From a virus, in the IMG/VR virus record IMGVR_UViG_3300008116_000058, positions 1 to 64,000 of that record: a DNA stretch of 64,000 nt. One strand, 5' to 3'. The position numbers and the translations under genes are program-made. This document shows positions 45,926 to 54,048 of the stretch, in pieces. How positions within the stretch are numbered: position 1 is the stretch's first letter; each line of letters begins with the position of its first letter. The notes below the pieces were generated by a model that worked only from the letters and a program-made list of their open reading frames with translations, was not told where the DNA came from and made no database searches.

Positions 45926-47202
45926 AAATTATTTTGCATTTGATGTATAGTTCTATCAAATTCATCCAAAATATACAATTTACAATAATATGACTCTTGC
46001 GTTATTACACTAAAATTAACAGAGACACTTGGAGAAGATGGTTGTTTCAATAACGTCTCAATTAAATTTTTTTCTAAAATTTGAGACACCATTAGTTTAT
46101 GTTTTGAATTATATATTTCAACTCTCAAAGAGTGTGTATTATCACGATATAATACAGATGTATCAATAACAACGTTCTTGGTTATAGTTTTTAAATCGGA
46201 ATAACTATTGGTTTTTCCACACACATAATTTTGATTATATGGTGTTGGTGCATTTTTTCCAGATAATGTATGTACAGAAACAGTCCGATCTAGAAAATTA
46301 ATACCGGAATACCTTTCGTAATCTCTAATCGATCTAACTGATCCCATTTGATATGTCTTAGGAATAGATACATTCACGTCATCTTCCATCTGAAATAACA
46401 CTCTGTTTCTCTTATGCGATTGATTGTCACGTTCCCACCAAGATTTTTCTACAACCGAGTGTTTTGTTAAATCGTGATCATCCCAATGTTTTATTCTAGC
46501 AGACCGTGTATATTCGTGCCACAAAACAACCTTATGTGGATGATACAAATCATAACCATGAGTGAACGCACGAACAGCAATGCTTATTTCTTCGCCATAA
46601 AAATAATACTCAGGATCATGTGGAACTTCATCACAAAAAGATCCATCAGTAAATGCAAAATGAGCAGAATAGAATCTTGCAGGAATAGGCCGAGTTAGTT
46701 TATCATGATCTGTAATCGGATTTGGTACGAATATTACAGTGCCTTCATCTGTAAACGTATGAAAGTCCATTTTCCAAGGAACTTGTTCAAAAGATTCTTT
46801 GAGTTCAAATGGATCAAATGCAGGCGCATATGTGGTGATAATAGGCTTCTTACTTCCCATATCAACACACTGCGCATACATTTCTTTTAATAAGGTATCC
46901 CATCCCTGTACAAACCTGTGATGAGAGTCTAATTGTAATGTGTATCTTTCTCCGTTATAGTAACGTTGAATCAAATTTCTTGCCCAACATGCCCCTTTAC
47001 TTTTATAGTAAGGAACATCGATGATATTGATGTTTGGATAGTTCTGTAAAAAACTTAAATTTTCAACATCATCATGTTGCCAACAAATACAGAGATTTAA
47101 ATTTTCTGGATTATTGGCAGTTTCAAACATATCCACAATGGTTGGTACCAATTCTGGATCTCTATAAGAGGCTATTTGTACAAAAATTGATTCATCGTTC
47201 AT
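45922..47202 (-). CDS. GlcNAc-transferase-like glycosyltransferase
   Basis: 426 residues. The N-terminal 260 residues fit the PF11397-type family: IFVQIASYRDPELVPTIVDM, CICWQHDDVENLSF, KGACWARNLIQRYYNGERYT, and the metal-binding LQLDSHHRF (D-x-H). HFAFTDGSFCDEVPHDPEYY and FYGEEISIAVRAFTHGYDL are also typical. The C-terminal 120 residues form an added beta domain. It probably transfers N-acetylglucosamine to a hydroxyl acceptor. Coupled by a 4-base overlap to the DUF5672 gene. Confidence 0.88.
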   Translation of the reverse strand: MNDESIFVQIASYRDPELVPTIVDMFETANNPENLNLCICWQHDDVENLSFLQNYPNINIIDVPYYKSKGACWARNLIQRYYNGERYTLQLDSHHRFVQGWDTLLKEMYAQCVDMGSKKPIITTYAPAFDPFELKESFEQVPWKMDFHTFTDEGTVIFVPNPITDHDKLTRPIPARFYSAHFAFTDGSFCDEVPHDPEYYFYGEEISIAVRAFTHGYDLYHPHKVVLWHEYTRSARIKHWDDHDLTKHSVVEKSWWERDNQSHKRNRVLFQMEDDVNVSIPKTYQMGSVRSIRDYERYSGINFLDRTVSVHTLSGKNAPTPYNQNYVCGKTNSYSDLKTITKNVVIDTSVLYRDNTHSLRVEIYNSKHKLMVSQILEKNLIETLLKQPSSPSVSVNFSVITQESYYCKLYILDEFDRTIHQMQNNL

Positions 47203-47205
47203 AAC

Positions 47206-47865
47206 TTAATTTTCGAGCTTCCACATATCATATTCACATCTACATGATATATAGTCAGCAACGTGAAGTAGACGCGGCAAATTTGTCTTCAGTTCATGTT
47301 CTGGATTATATGACTTCAAATATGAAGAGTTAGCTTCATGGTACAAACCATCAGACAACTTGATTGCCAATGTCTCCTTCCAAGTACAAGGAATTTGATA
47401 TTGTTGTAGAATGAACAACGCACGATCAACCACGTCCATATATTGTAGATTGGGGTTGAACTTAAAAATCTCACCACGATTCTTTCGATGCCAATCGCTC
47501 TCTTGAATCTGATAATACTCGCCCTGTTCCTTGTCACCCAACTTTCCAAGATCATGATGGATGGCAGAAAACGCCAACTCTTCATCAGTGAAGTCGATAG
47601 TACCACCACGGGCTTCATACAACTTCTTGACACCAAAGGAAGTAGTCAAAACATTCATGATGTGGTCAAGGTAACCACCAACATAAGCGTTGTGGAAATG
47701 TTCCTTTGCGCTCGCAGGTGCCATGATGGCACGATAACCGTACTCATTCTCACTATACAGGTATTGCAACTTTTGAAGTCGTTCACCGGAGAAGAATTTT
47801 TCGAGTTGTTTTAGAAATTTTTCGTAATTAGCAAAAAGCTCTTTTTCAGTATAAGATTTTGTCAT
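47206..47865 (-). CDS. HD-domain phosphohydrolase
   Basis: 219 residues from the ATG at 47865 (SD AGG 9 bases upstream); an in-frame TTG at 47901 is less likely. HD-domain residues: H68 in GGYLDH, H103-H104-D105 in AIHHDLGKLGD, and a later Asp in KLSDGLYH. Such enzymes hydrolyse nucleotide or nucleic-acid phosphates; substrate unknown. A TTGACT box with a poor-spaced TATAGG lies just upstream and could be an early promoter. Confidence 0.85.
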   Translation of the reverse strand: MTKSYTEKELFANYEKFLKQLEKFFSGERLQKLQYLYSENEYGYRAIMAPASAKEHFHNAYVGGYLDHIMNVLTTSFGVKKLYEARGGTIDFTDEELAFSAIHHDLGKLGDKEQGEYYQIQESDWHRKNRGEIFKFNPNLQYMDVVDRALFILQQYQIPCTWKETLAIKLSDGLYHEANSSYLKSYNPEHELKTNLPRLLHVADYISCRCEYDMWKLEN

Positions 47866-47916
47866 GAAATACATCCTATACTGAAAAAGAGAATAAGTCA
47901 ATTTTTTATTTACGTG

Positions 47917-48705
47917 TTATAAAATTGCAACACTGCTCGTAAATTCAGCAGACCCGTATGGCGTAGTTAATAAAACTGATGTAATTACATCGTTCACGTT
48001 GATTTTAGAAAATCCCCCAGACGTTGTAGTATAAACAAAAACGTTAACGGTCTTATTATCATCATATGTTAATGTAGTTTGGTCATTTACAAATTGTGTA
48101 CCATCGACATATACCCAATTAGAACTTGAATCTGGATGATCACGTAAATTAGTAACCGTTGGTGTTACCGTTGCTGGTGCAAAAACATACTCAATACTAC
48201 TTGTGAATTCGCCATCCGATGTTACAACTGTAAAAGTTCCATTTGTATTTACATCGGTTGGAATAGAAAATCCAATTTGATTATTGTTATATACATAAAC
48301 CGGATCACATTTTGATGTATTAAAATATATTTGTGTATCACCTGTAATAAAGTGAGTTCCAAACATGTATATCCATTGACCAGATGGTCCAGATGTTGGA
48401 GCAAATGATGTAATTGTAGGGGTGACAGGGGATGGTGGAACTGGTGTATTAACCGTTAATGTGGCAATATCACTTGTAGTAGTACCGTCAACATTAGTTA
48501 CAGTTGCATTATAATTGCCAGCGTCATTCAATGTAGTCGTTTGAATAATATAAGTATTACCCGTGGCGCCTACGATTTCGACATTATCTTTGAACCACTG
48601 ATAACTAAGTGGACCTTCATCTGAAACGTTAACATTAAATACAGCACCATCGCCCAGTAAAATTGTTTGACTGGATGGTTGTTCGATAATTATAGGAGTT
48701 GGCAT
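47917..48705 (-). CDS. Ig-like plus IPT/TIG domain protein (possible capsid decoration)
   Basis: 262 residues. Residues 1-92 form one I-set immunoglobulin domain (Q-P-S-S-Q, LSYQWFKDN, LNDAGNYNATVTN). Residues about 97-175 and 180-262 are IPT/TIG domains (ITSFAPTSGPSGQWIYMFGT; VTNLRDHPDSSSNWVYVDGT). No signal peptide. T4 decorates its head with the Ig-repeat protein Hoc; a similar role fits but is inferred. It lies between PhoH and HD genes rather than in the structural block. Late motif 7 bases before the ATG. Confidence 0.85.
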   Translation of the reverse strand: MPTPIIIEQPSSQTILLGDGAVFNVNVSDEGPLSYQWFKDNVEIVGATGNTYIIQTTTLNDAGNYNATVTNVDGTTTSDIATLTVNTPVPPSPVTPTITSFAPTSGPSGQWIYMFGTHFITGDTQIYFNTSKCDPVYVYNNNQIGFSIPTDVNTNGTFTVVTSDGEFTSSIEYVFAPATVTPTVTNLRDHPDSSSNWVYVDGTQFVNDQTTLTYDDNKTVNVFVYTTTSGGFSKINVNDVITSVLLTTPYGSAEFTSSVAIL

Positions 48706-48712
48706 ATTTTAA

Positions 48713-48720
48713 TATAAATA
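48713..48720 (-). promoter_or_regulatory. Candidate late promoter motif TATTTATA
   Basis: Seven bases upstream of the Ig/IPT gene ATG, in the short gap after phoH. Confidence 0.5.
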
Positions 48721-48726
48721 CTAGTT

Positions 48727-49452
48727 TTATGTAGATCTTTTCAATTTTTTTATGATGAATCGAACTAAAGCACTTCTTACAATATCATCTTCATCAAACT
48801 TAAATGTATAAATTCCATTTTCACAACTTTCTTGGTCGTCAAATGAATTCATCATTTTTAAAAACCCACTTTTTCCATTTATATCACTTTGATCCGGATC
48901 GCCCAATATAAATACTTTGCTAAATTCACCAACACGTGTAACAAGGGTCACCAGTTCTTTGTATGTCATGTTTTGAGATTCGTCTGCGATAATACATCTA
49001 GCATTCCAATTTAATCCTCTCAAAAATCCAATGGGGATACTATCAATTCGTTGTTCTTTTTGAAGAGAATCAATACTGGCTTTATTCGTCAACTCAGACA
49101 ACTTTTCAAGAAGTGGTTGAATGTATGGCGCCATCTTTTCATCAGCTTCACCTGGCAAAAAGCCAAGTTTACTATCAGAACTTTCAACGGCACTTCTCAA
49201 ATATAAAAGATCACTAACTCGTTTTTGATTGAGTAATAGTAACGAAGATAATATCGCCATATATGTTTTTGAAGTGCCGGCCGGACCACTTACAAACATC
49301 AATTTGGTGTTTTTGTCTAATGCGATATCTAAAAATTGTTTCTGTTTGGTTGTTAACTCTCGTTGATATATTTCAATCTCATTCTTAATTTTATGTTTTT
49401 GAGGGACTATTGGACTCTTATCTTCACCGGGTTGTTTTTTATTCTTTTTCAT
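48727..49452 (-). CDS. phoH: PhoH-like ATPase
   Basis: 241 residues. Walker A SGPAGTSKT at 55-63, Walker B CIIADESQNM near 150-158, and the sensor FILGDPDQSD. Matches PhoH/helicase superfamily I-like P-loop ATPases frequent in marine phages; proposed roles include RNA metabolism, but the phage function is unknown. It overlaps the upstream gene by 14 bases, which suggests coupled translation. Confidence 0.9.
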   Translation of the reverse strand: MKKNKKQPGEDKSPIVPQKHKIKNEIEIYQRELTTKQKQFLDIALDKNTKLMFVSGPAGTSKTYMAILSSLLLLNQKRVSDLLYLRSAVESSDSKLGFLPGEADEKMAPYIQPLLEKLSELTNKASIDSLQKEQRIDSIPIGFLRGLNWNARCIIADESQNMTYKELVTLVTRVGEFSKVFILGDPDQSDINGKSGFLKMMNSFDDQESCENGIYTFKFDEDDIVRSALVRFIIKKLKRST

Positions 49453-49774
49453 TCAGTTTTTTAGGTTTAACTGCATTATCCAATAACATTTCGACATGTT
49501 TTACTCGTCCACACAATTCATATTTTTCTTCTTGAAGATAAAAATTGTAAACATTTTGAATATTATCTCGAAATGCTTCTCGGGAAATAGTAATTACAAA
49601 ATCGGAATTTTTAAAATTAAATACTTCTACCATCGGTAGATTTTTTTGAATCGCAAACTCAATAGATGATATAACACGTTCAGTTAAGTCCGTTTTATTA
49701 GACTGAACATACAACTCCAATTCTTTGAAATCAGAGGGCAACACAAATGGTTTATATTTTGTTTTACCTGCCAT
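49439..49774 (-). CDS. Hypothetical protein coupled to phoH
   Basis: 111 residues, not recognised. Mixed alpha/beta; the core VISSIEFAIQKNLPMVEVFN is followed by FVITISREAFRDNIQ, which suggests a compact fold. The end overlaps the phoH start by 14 bases. Preceded by terminator plus late motif (49783-49842), so it starts a late transcript with phoH. Confidence 0.7.
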   Translation of the reverse strand: MAGKTKYKPFVLPSDFKELELYVQSNKTDLTERVISSIEFAIQKNLPMVEVFNFKNSDFVITISREAFRDNIQNVYNFYLQEEKYELCGRVKHVEMLLDNAVKPKKLNEKE

Positions 49775-49782
49775 ATAACACT

Positions 49783-49790
49783 AATAAATA
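49783..49790 (-). promoter_or_regulatory. Candidate late promoter motif TATTTATT
   Basis: Eight bases before the ATG at 49774 and downstream of the terminator at 49815-49842. Confidence 0.5.
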
Positions 49791-49814
49791 TCCTTACGCG
49801 TCAGATAAAACCAA

Positions 49815-49842
49815 TAAAAAACGCCATCGTAAGATGGCGTTT
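49815..49842 (-). terminator. Rho-independent terminator
   Basis: Stem AACGCCATC / GATGGCGTT with TTAC loop and T run on the minus strand; closes the 49870-50270 gene pair. Confidence 0.9.
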
Positions 49843-49869
49843 GTAAATCGTAGTAGTTTTACTTGTTGT

Positions 49870-50085
49870 TTAGTTCTTCTTAACCTTAGTCTTAGTTTTG
49901 ACACTAAGATCAGGAGCGGTTTGTGCCGGAATCAGATTGCTCAACTCAACGATTCGGAACTTGGCAGTAGACTTCCAAGAATTCTTTGTTCTATCTGAAG
50001 CGTACTCAAAGGTCTTACTCTTTGCGATCAAATCATTGATCTCCGCAACAGATCCAGCGTTCTTAATTTGTTCACGTAGTCCCAT
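49870..50085 (-). CDS. Small helical hypothetical protein
   Basis: 71 residues: MGLREQIKNAGSVAEINDLI, helical, with a Lys-rich end (KTKTKVKKN). Five bases after the upstream gene and followed by a terminator. No family recognised; possibly nucleic-acid binding by charge only. Confidence 0.7.
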   Translation of the reverse strand: MGLREQIKNAGSVAEINDLIAKSKTFEYASDRTKNSWKSTAKFRIVELSNLIPAQTAPDLSVKTKTKVKKN

Positions 50086-50090
50086 AACTT

Positions 50091-50270
50091 TTACCAGATA
50101 CGATGCTTCTTATCATCCTTTTCAACCACCTCGACAACTGAGCCATCAGGCCAGCGTTTGACGATTGACTTCCAGTGCATCAGTTCCTCGGACGCATCTG
50201 CGGGGGTATCATACTCCGTATCAGACACTCGGAGACCACTACGTACAACTACATACTTCTTCTTTTCCAT
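50091..50270 (-). CDS. Small hypothetical protein
   Basis: 59 residues, MEKKKYVVVRSGLRVSDTEY to KHRIW. Beta-rich with clear protein-like composition (WKSIVKRWPDGSVVEVVEKD). Downstream of a good sigma70-type promoter at 50320-50347 and 5 bases before the next small gene; the pair looks like an early operon. No function assigned. Confidence 0.7.
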   Translation of the reverse strand: MEKKKYVVVRSGLRVSDTEYDTPADASEELMHWKSIVKRWPDGSVVEVVEKDDKKHRIW

Positions 50271-50319
50271 ATGTGTAACTTCTTTATTTGTTAATGTTTG
50301 TACTACGACTTACACCATC

Positions 50320-50347
50320 ATCATATCTCAGAATTTAAAAATGTCAA
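50320..50347 (-). promoter_or_regulatory. Sigma70-type promoter
   Basis: On the minus strand TTGACA, 16-base spacer, TATGAT. Expected start about 50313, 43 bases before the gene at 50270. Candidate early promoter. Confidence 0.65.
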
Positions 50348-50354
50348 CATCTTT

Positions 50355-50663
50355 TTACCAAACTCGATGATTTTCTCTGATGACTTCGTATCCATCACGT
50401 TCCGATAGATGCCAATGTCTAACAACTCTTCCCATTTCATCTATTGTTTCAAGATCGTCAGGTACTGTTAACACTCTCAAATCCGCTCCTTCACCATTGA
50501 CACGTTCCTGAAGGAATTCGACCGCATGAATTAATTCTGGCAATGTCCGGTCTTCATAACAATAATATGAATGTGGTTCATCAACATTTAGCAATTCACA
50601 TGCTATGGTAGACAGTTTATATCCACAATTTATTCCTCTTGAACGATTTACGACAATCTTCAT
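50355..50663 (-). CDS. Hypothetical protein
   Basis: 102 residues from the ATG at 50663. An ATG two codons upstream (50669) overlaps the late motif, so the inner start is preferred. Mixed alpha/beta with SYYCYEDRTLPELIHAVEFL and a C-terminal RHWHLSERDGYEVIRENHRV. Not recognised. Confidence 0.65.
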   Translation of the reverse strand: MKIVVNRSRGINCGYKLSTIACELLNVDEPHSYYCYEDRTLPELIHAVEFLQERVNGEGADLRVLTVPDDLETIDEMGRVVRHWHLSERDGYEVIRENHRVW

Positions 50664-50666
50664 ATA

Positions 50667-50674
50667 CATAAATA
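50667..50674 (-). promoter_or_regulatory. Candidate late promoter motif TATTTATG
   Basis: Three bases upstream of the preferred ATG at 50663; overlaps an alternative in-frame ATG. Confidence 0.4.
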
Positions 50675-50688
50675 TATAATTATTTCAA

Positions 50689-51093
50689 TTATGTTTGAAA
50701 TTTATAAGAACCACCATCAGGATGAATGACCACACTTTCATAATAAAAGGATTGCATAATATCATCCGTCGCATTATAGATAGTTACTCCGCCAATCGGC
50801 CAACTCATTTCATCTGGTGTATGTGTCTTATAAAGATAAAGTTTGTAATAATCTGGATATTTGGCAACTAAAACTCTCGTACCTTTCAACGTAAATCGGT
50901 CAACCTTACTATCATCTTTTACATCCAAAAATATCCAATGTTCTGTACTTGAAGTCTTTGTGACCGTCCGTTGTACCGATTTGAAATATTTACTATTTCC
51001 TACATCATATACAGGTTCATTTGCCTTTTGTTTTGGTTTTCTAGTAACCTTCTTAGGTTTATCTTTGTTTTTAGTTTTTACTGGTTTCTTCAT
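50689..51093 (-). CDS. Hypothetical protein with basic N-terminus
   Basis: 134 residues. The first 30 are Lys/Pro-rich (TKNKDKPKKVTRKPKQK) and probably disordered or nucleic-acid binding. The remainder is beta-rich with HWIFLDVKDDSKVDRFTLKG and PDYYKLYLYKTHTPDEMSWP. No recognised family. A 175-base AT-rich gap precedes it. Confidence 0.65.
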   Translation of the reverse strand: MKKPVKTKNKDKPKKVTRKPKQKANEPVYDVGNSKYFKSVQRTVTKTSSTEHWIFLDVKDDSKVDRFTLKGTRVLVAKYPDYYKLYLYKTHTPDEMSWPIGGVTIYNATDDIMQSFYYESVVIHPDGGSYKFQT

Positions 51094-51211
51094 TTTTAGT
51101 GCTTAGTAAAAAATTGATAATTAGTAATAATTCGATCTTAACAATTGCGTTGAATACAATTTTAATAGTTCAATTTCGAATAACAGTTTGAATATAAGTA
51201 CCTCCGTAAAA

Positions 51212-51243
51212 CAAAAAAACCAAAAACTTTCGTTTGTGGTTTG
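51212..51243 (-). terminator. Rho-independent terminator
   Basis: Hairpin AAACCACAAAC / GTTTTTGGTTT (with G-T pairs) followed by a T run on the minus strand, after the 66-residue gene. Confidence 0.75.
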
Positions 51244-51269
51244 AATTTTCTATTTTGATAAATTAATTA

Positions 51270-51470
51270 CTATTCTGTCTCTACATCAGCCGCCAATGGA
51301 AGTCCTCCAGCATCTTCCACAACCGCTTTGATTTCATTTTCCAACTCCTTGATGCGTTCCTTATATCCAGCTGCTACATCCTTAAAATCCTTCTTGGTAT
51401 GTAGTAGTTTTTCAGTAAGTTCGTATACTTTCTTCTGTGCTTCTTGCTTTGATAATTTGATGTTACTCAT
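51270..51470 (-). CDS. Small coiled-coil protein
   Basis: 66 residues from the ATG at 51470. One long helix, KLSKQEAQKKVYELTEKLLH and YKERIKELENEIKAVVEDAG, with heptad pattern. Possibly a DNA-binding or assembly partner; unknown. Divergent from the plus-strand gene at 51484. Confidence 0.65.
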   Translation of the reverse strand: MSNIKLSKQEAQKKVYELTEKLLHTKKDFKDVAAGYKERIKELENEIKAVVEDAGGLPLAADVETE

Positions 51471-51483
51471 AACAAACATACAT

Positions 51484-51717
51484 ATGTATTGTGGTATGGA
51501 AGAGGTAAATTTTCACGATATAAATATTCACAACCATCGTATCACAATCTGGGCAGATCGATTCGTTGTACTACGTCACCCAGAAAAATGTGATCTATAC
51601 GAAGATGAAACTTGTCGTGAGAAAATGATCAAGTACCTAACCGACGAAGGTTACATTGATCCCGAAAAACATAACTGTATCGTAATTGATAGTTACATCG
51701 ACTTTGAACCGGAATAA
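51484..51717 (+). CDS. Small acidic hypothetical protein (plus strand)
   Basis: 77 residues (73 if the second ATG at 51496 is used). MEEVNFHDINIHNHRITIWA, then YEDETCREKMIKYLTDEGYI; protein-like alpha/beta composition with an acidic end. It ends 3 bases before the tmRNA 3' end on the opposite strand, so transcripts would converge. No promoter motif seen. Function unknown. Confidence 0.5.
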   Translation: MYCGMEEVNFHDINIHNHRITIWADRFVVLRHPEKCDLYEDETCREKMIKYLTDEGYIDPEKHNCIVIDSYIDFEPE

Positions 51718-51720
51718 AAA

Positions 51721-52120
51721 TGGTGGACGTGGGCGGAGTCGAACCGCCGTCTTCAAAAATCGTTATACATCAGACTACACGCTTAGATACTTTTCGTTAC
51801 GTCAACACACATCTAAAATATCAAACTGTGTATGATCGGTGTTTGGAAAGATTTAAATGACAATCCCAAACGTATTGTCATCGTGCCTGATAGTTTACAC
51901 TCATCACAATTATCAGACATCATTGCAATGAATGTGCAGCAACTTAGGCTGCGAGTGCCAAACCACTCTTCTTAGAGGTCTTCTTAGAAGTGAAGTTGTA
52001 GCTGATTACCTTGCTCTTCTTATTAGCAGTTAATTTTTTGATAGATGATTTAAGAGGCCAACTATCGTCCTCTACGTGCCTAACGTACACTAACTCCTGA
52101 ATCGAAACCAGTACACGCCC
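51721..52120 (-). ncRNA. ssrA: tmRNA (transfer-messenger RNA)
   Basis: 400 bases with encoded CCA. 5' end GGGCGTG pairs with CACGTCC at the 3' end (7 base pairs, discriminator A), followed by the tRNA-like GGTTTCGATTC and a 3' T-arm GGCGG-TTCGACT-CCGCC. The internal reading frame runs 51947-52027 with stop TAA at 51944: resume codon GCU preceded by TTAACT, 27 residues starting A-N-K-K-S-K and ending G-L-A-L-A-A, with seven Lys. The stop lies in the loop of a hairpin (GCAGC/GCTGC) as in helix 5 of known tmRNAs. tmRNA rescues stalled ribosomes and tags products for proteolysis. Its partner SmpB is not in this window. A late-motif copy lies 16 bases upstream. Confidence 0.93.
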
Positions 52121-52135
52121 ATGAAAAAGAACACA

Positions 52136-52143
52136 AATAAATA
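52136..52143 (-). promoter_or_regulatory. Candidate late promoter motif TATTTATT upstream of tmRNA
   Basis: Ends 16 bases before the tmRNA 5' end, directly after the stop of the sulfotransferase-like gene. Confidence 0.45.
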
Positions 52144-52773
52144 TCAGATAAATTCTCTCTGATATCCAAATTCATTAAATACATCTTTGTATAGATCCCA
52201 CACAAAATCAAGTTCTTTTTGAGTATAATAACTTTTATAATCTGTCATTTGTGAATTCTTCGGATCCCGTCGCAATTCAAACGTTTGAGAATTGCCTTCA
52301 AACTGATAATTATTAGTAGTCAATCCATTTACCAAAGTGTTTGTGTGCGGATCTGTAAAATCTAAAAATGGCAATTTGTGCAAATCTTCAATCATATGTT
52401 CAACACGTATGTAAAAATCAGGTTTACTACTGTGTCTAATGATAAAATGTTCTTCAGACCTATCGTTACACTCTTCATTAAGATATTCTGAAAATGGTTT
52501 TTTTGCAACATAATTTCCAGTTTCTGGATCCTCTCCAAAATGACGTAAATGCCATGTTGATACTATTTTTGCATAAGGATTTCTTATATTGCATACTAAC
52601 GTATAATTATCACACCCCGGTGGGATATCTGTTTCGTGTGTATATGACTCAGTAACCGGTATATTTAATCTATAATTATAGAATTTATAGTATGCAAGAA
52701 TTTCAGATACAGATCGACTAGCAGTTCGGGTTGGTAACCACCATACTACTTTTAAGTCGTGATTGACATTCAT
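52144..52773 (-). CDS. Sulfotransferase-family protein
   Basis: 209 residues. WWLPTRTASRSVSEILAYYK near the N-terminus corresponds to the 5'-phosphosulfate loop of PAPS-dependent sulfotransferases, and CNIRNPYAKIVSTWHLRHFG to the 3'-phosphate motif (RNPYxRxxSxW). The end YYTQKELDFVWDLYKDVFNE resembles carbohydrate sulfotransferase C-termini. It would sulfate a glycan or small molecule. Between tmRNA and two tRNAs, near methyltransferase genes. Confidence 0.8.
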   Translation of the reverse strand: MNVNHDLKVVWWLPTRTASRSVSEILAYYKFYNYRLNIPVTESYTHETDIPPGCDNYTLVCNIRNPYAKIVSTWHLRHFGEDPETGNYVAKKPFSEYLNEECNDRSEEHFIIRHSSKPDFYIRVEHMIEDLHKLPFLDFTDPHTNTLVNGLTTNNYQFEGNSQTFELRRDPKNSQMTDYKSYYTQKELDFVWDLYKDVFNEFGYQREFI

Positions 52774-52781
52774 TATAATTT

Positions 52782-52855
52782 TGGAGCGGGTAGCCGGAAT
52801 CGAACCGGCACATCGACCTTGGCAAGGTTGCAGGCTACCACTACATCATACCCGC
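52782..52855 (-). tRNA. tRNA-Gly(GCC)
   Basis: 74 bases with encoded CCA. Acceptor GCGGGTA/TACCCGC, anticodon loop TTGCCAA, canonical T-loop TTCGATT. Typical bacterial tRNA-Gly. Confidence 0.95.
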
Positions 52856-52867
52856 GCTCTTTAAATT

Positions 52868-52942
52868 TGGTGGACCGTAAGGGAATCGAACCCTTCCCTA
52901 AAGCTTGCAAAGCTCCTGTGCTACCACTATCACTAACAGCCC
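52868..52942 (-). tRNA. tRNA-Ala(TGC)
   Basis: 75 bases with encoded CCA. Acceptor GGGCTGT/ACGGTCC with G-U pairs, anticodon loop TTTGCAA, T-loop TTCGATT. Confidence 0.95.
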
Positions 52943-52952
52943 ATTAATGTCA

Positions 52953-52961
52953 CATAAATAG
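52953..52961 (-). promoter_or_regulatory. Candidate late promoter motif CTATTTATG upstream of tRNA-Ala
   Basis: Ends 11 bases before the tRNA-Ala 5' end; suggests the RNA pair Ala-Gly and the tmRNA can be transcribed late. Confidence 0.4.
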
Positions 52962-52991
52962 TATTGATAAGTCTAAACCACAAAATTATAA

Positions 52992-53972
52992 TTAGGATTC
53001 TTTCCAACAAAATAACAATCCATAATTAGAAAAATTAGTATTACCATCAATTTTAAACCCACATCTATCAATTTTTTTAACCATTTTATCATACATGATT
53101 TTATATTCATTAATATTCATGAAATGATATTCAATTACCATTCTATCGACATTATATTTTAAATATGACTCTTCAATTCGGTCTATAATAGAATATTCGG
53201 ATCCTTCACAATCTAATTTTAGAAAATCGATTTTAGAAATATTATTGTCGAATATATATTGCATCACATCAATCGTTTGAACACTGGTCAACTCAAATAT
53301 GTCATTATCTCTAATATAATTAGAGTCTTGTTTTTTTATAGTATTGTCAAACGTTTCAAGACATGACGATATACCATCCGATCTAATATAAAAGTTTTCA
53401 ACGTGTGTTTTATTACTCAATGCAATCGTATCAACTTTTACGTTTGTGAATTTATGACTGGCAATTGTATTTGATAATTTATAATTCGGTTCTATACTAT
53501 AAACAAATTTAGCACCATCATACAAAGATTTATATGTAAAAAATCCAATATTTGATCCAACATCGACCACAACATCATTAGTTTTTACAAAACATTTAGG
53601 GTGATTATAAACACGATTACAAAAAATTTCATATAGTGGTATTGCAAGCAAATGAGTCGTCGTACATTTTAATCCAATATCTTTAAAATATCCACGTGAG
53701 TCGATGTTACTCAGATTGATACATCCATCAAAGTTTTCAACTTTAAATAAAAGTTCATTTTCATATTCGTCATACACTTCATATATTTTATGAACGACGT
53801 TTTGCGGAGTACGAACCCATAACAACTCATTGGGATATACATCAACTAATATATTAAAAAAAATTAACTTGGTATAACCATCCAACACTTTTACTTTAAC
53901 TTTATTTGGTCTACCATCGTAAGTAAAATTTATTTTACAGCCGTTATCAGAAAAACTATGAAATGTAATCAT
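52992..53972 (-). CDS. FkbM-family methyltransferase
   Basis: 326 residues. The SAM-binding core starts near 125: VVVDVGSNIGFFTYKSLYDG (motif I, DVGSNIG), KFVYSIEPN, then IDFLKLDCEGSEYSIIDRIE, the diagnostic LKxDxEGxE of FkbM enzymes. The N-terminal 120 residues are a beta-rich added domain. O-methylation of a sugar is the usual role. The coding region is very AT-rich compared with neighbours, which suggests recent acquisition. Confidence 0.88.
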   Translation of the reverse strand: MITFHSFSDNGCKINFTYDGRPNKVKVKVLDGYTKLIFFNILVDVYPNELLWVRTPQNVVHKIYEVYDEYENELLFKVENFDGCINLSNIDSRGYFKDIGLKCTTTHLLAIPLYEIFCNRVYNHPKCFVKTNDVVVDVGSNIGFFTYKSLYDGAKFVYSIEPNYKLSNTIASHKFTNVKVDTIALSNKTHVENFYIRSDGISSCLETFDNTIKKQDSNYIRDNDIFELTSVQTIDVMQYIFDNNISKIDFLKLDCEGSEYSIIDRIEESYLKYNVDRMVIEYHFMNINEYKIMYDKMVKKIDRCGFKIDGNTNFSNYGLLFCWKES

Positions 53973-54048
53973 AACAATTTATATATTATGAGTCAAACCC
54001 TTATCTTTTATTATTATTTATAAATAATTGCGTTATATACGATCAACT

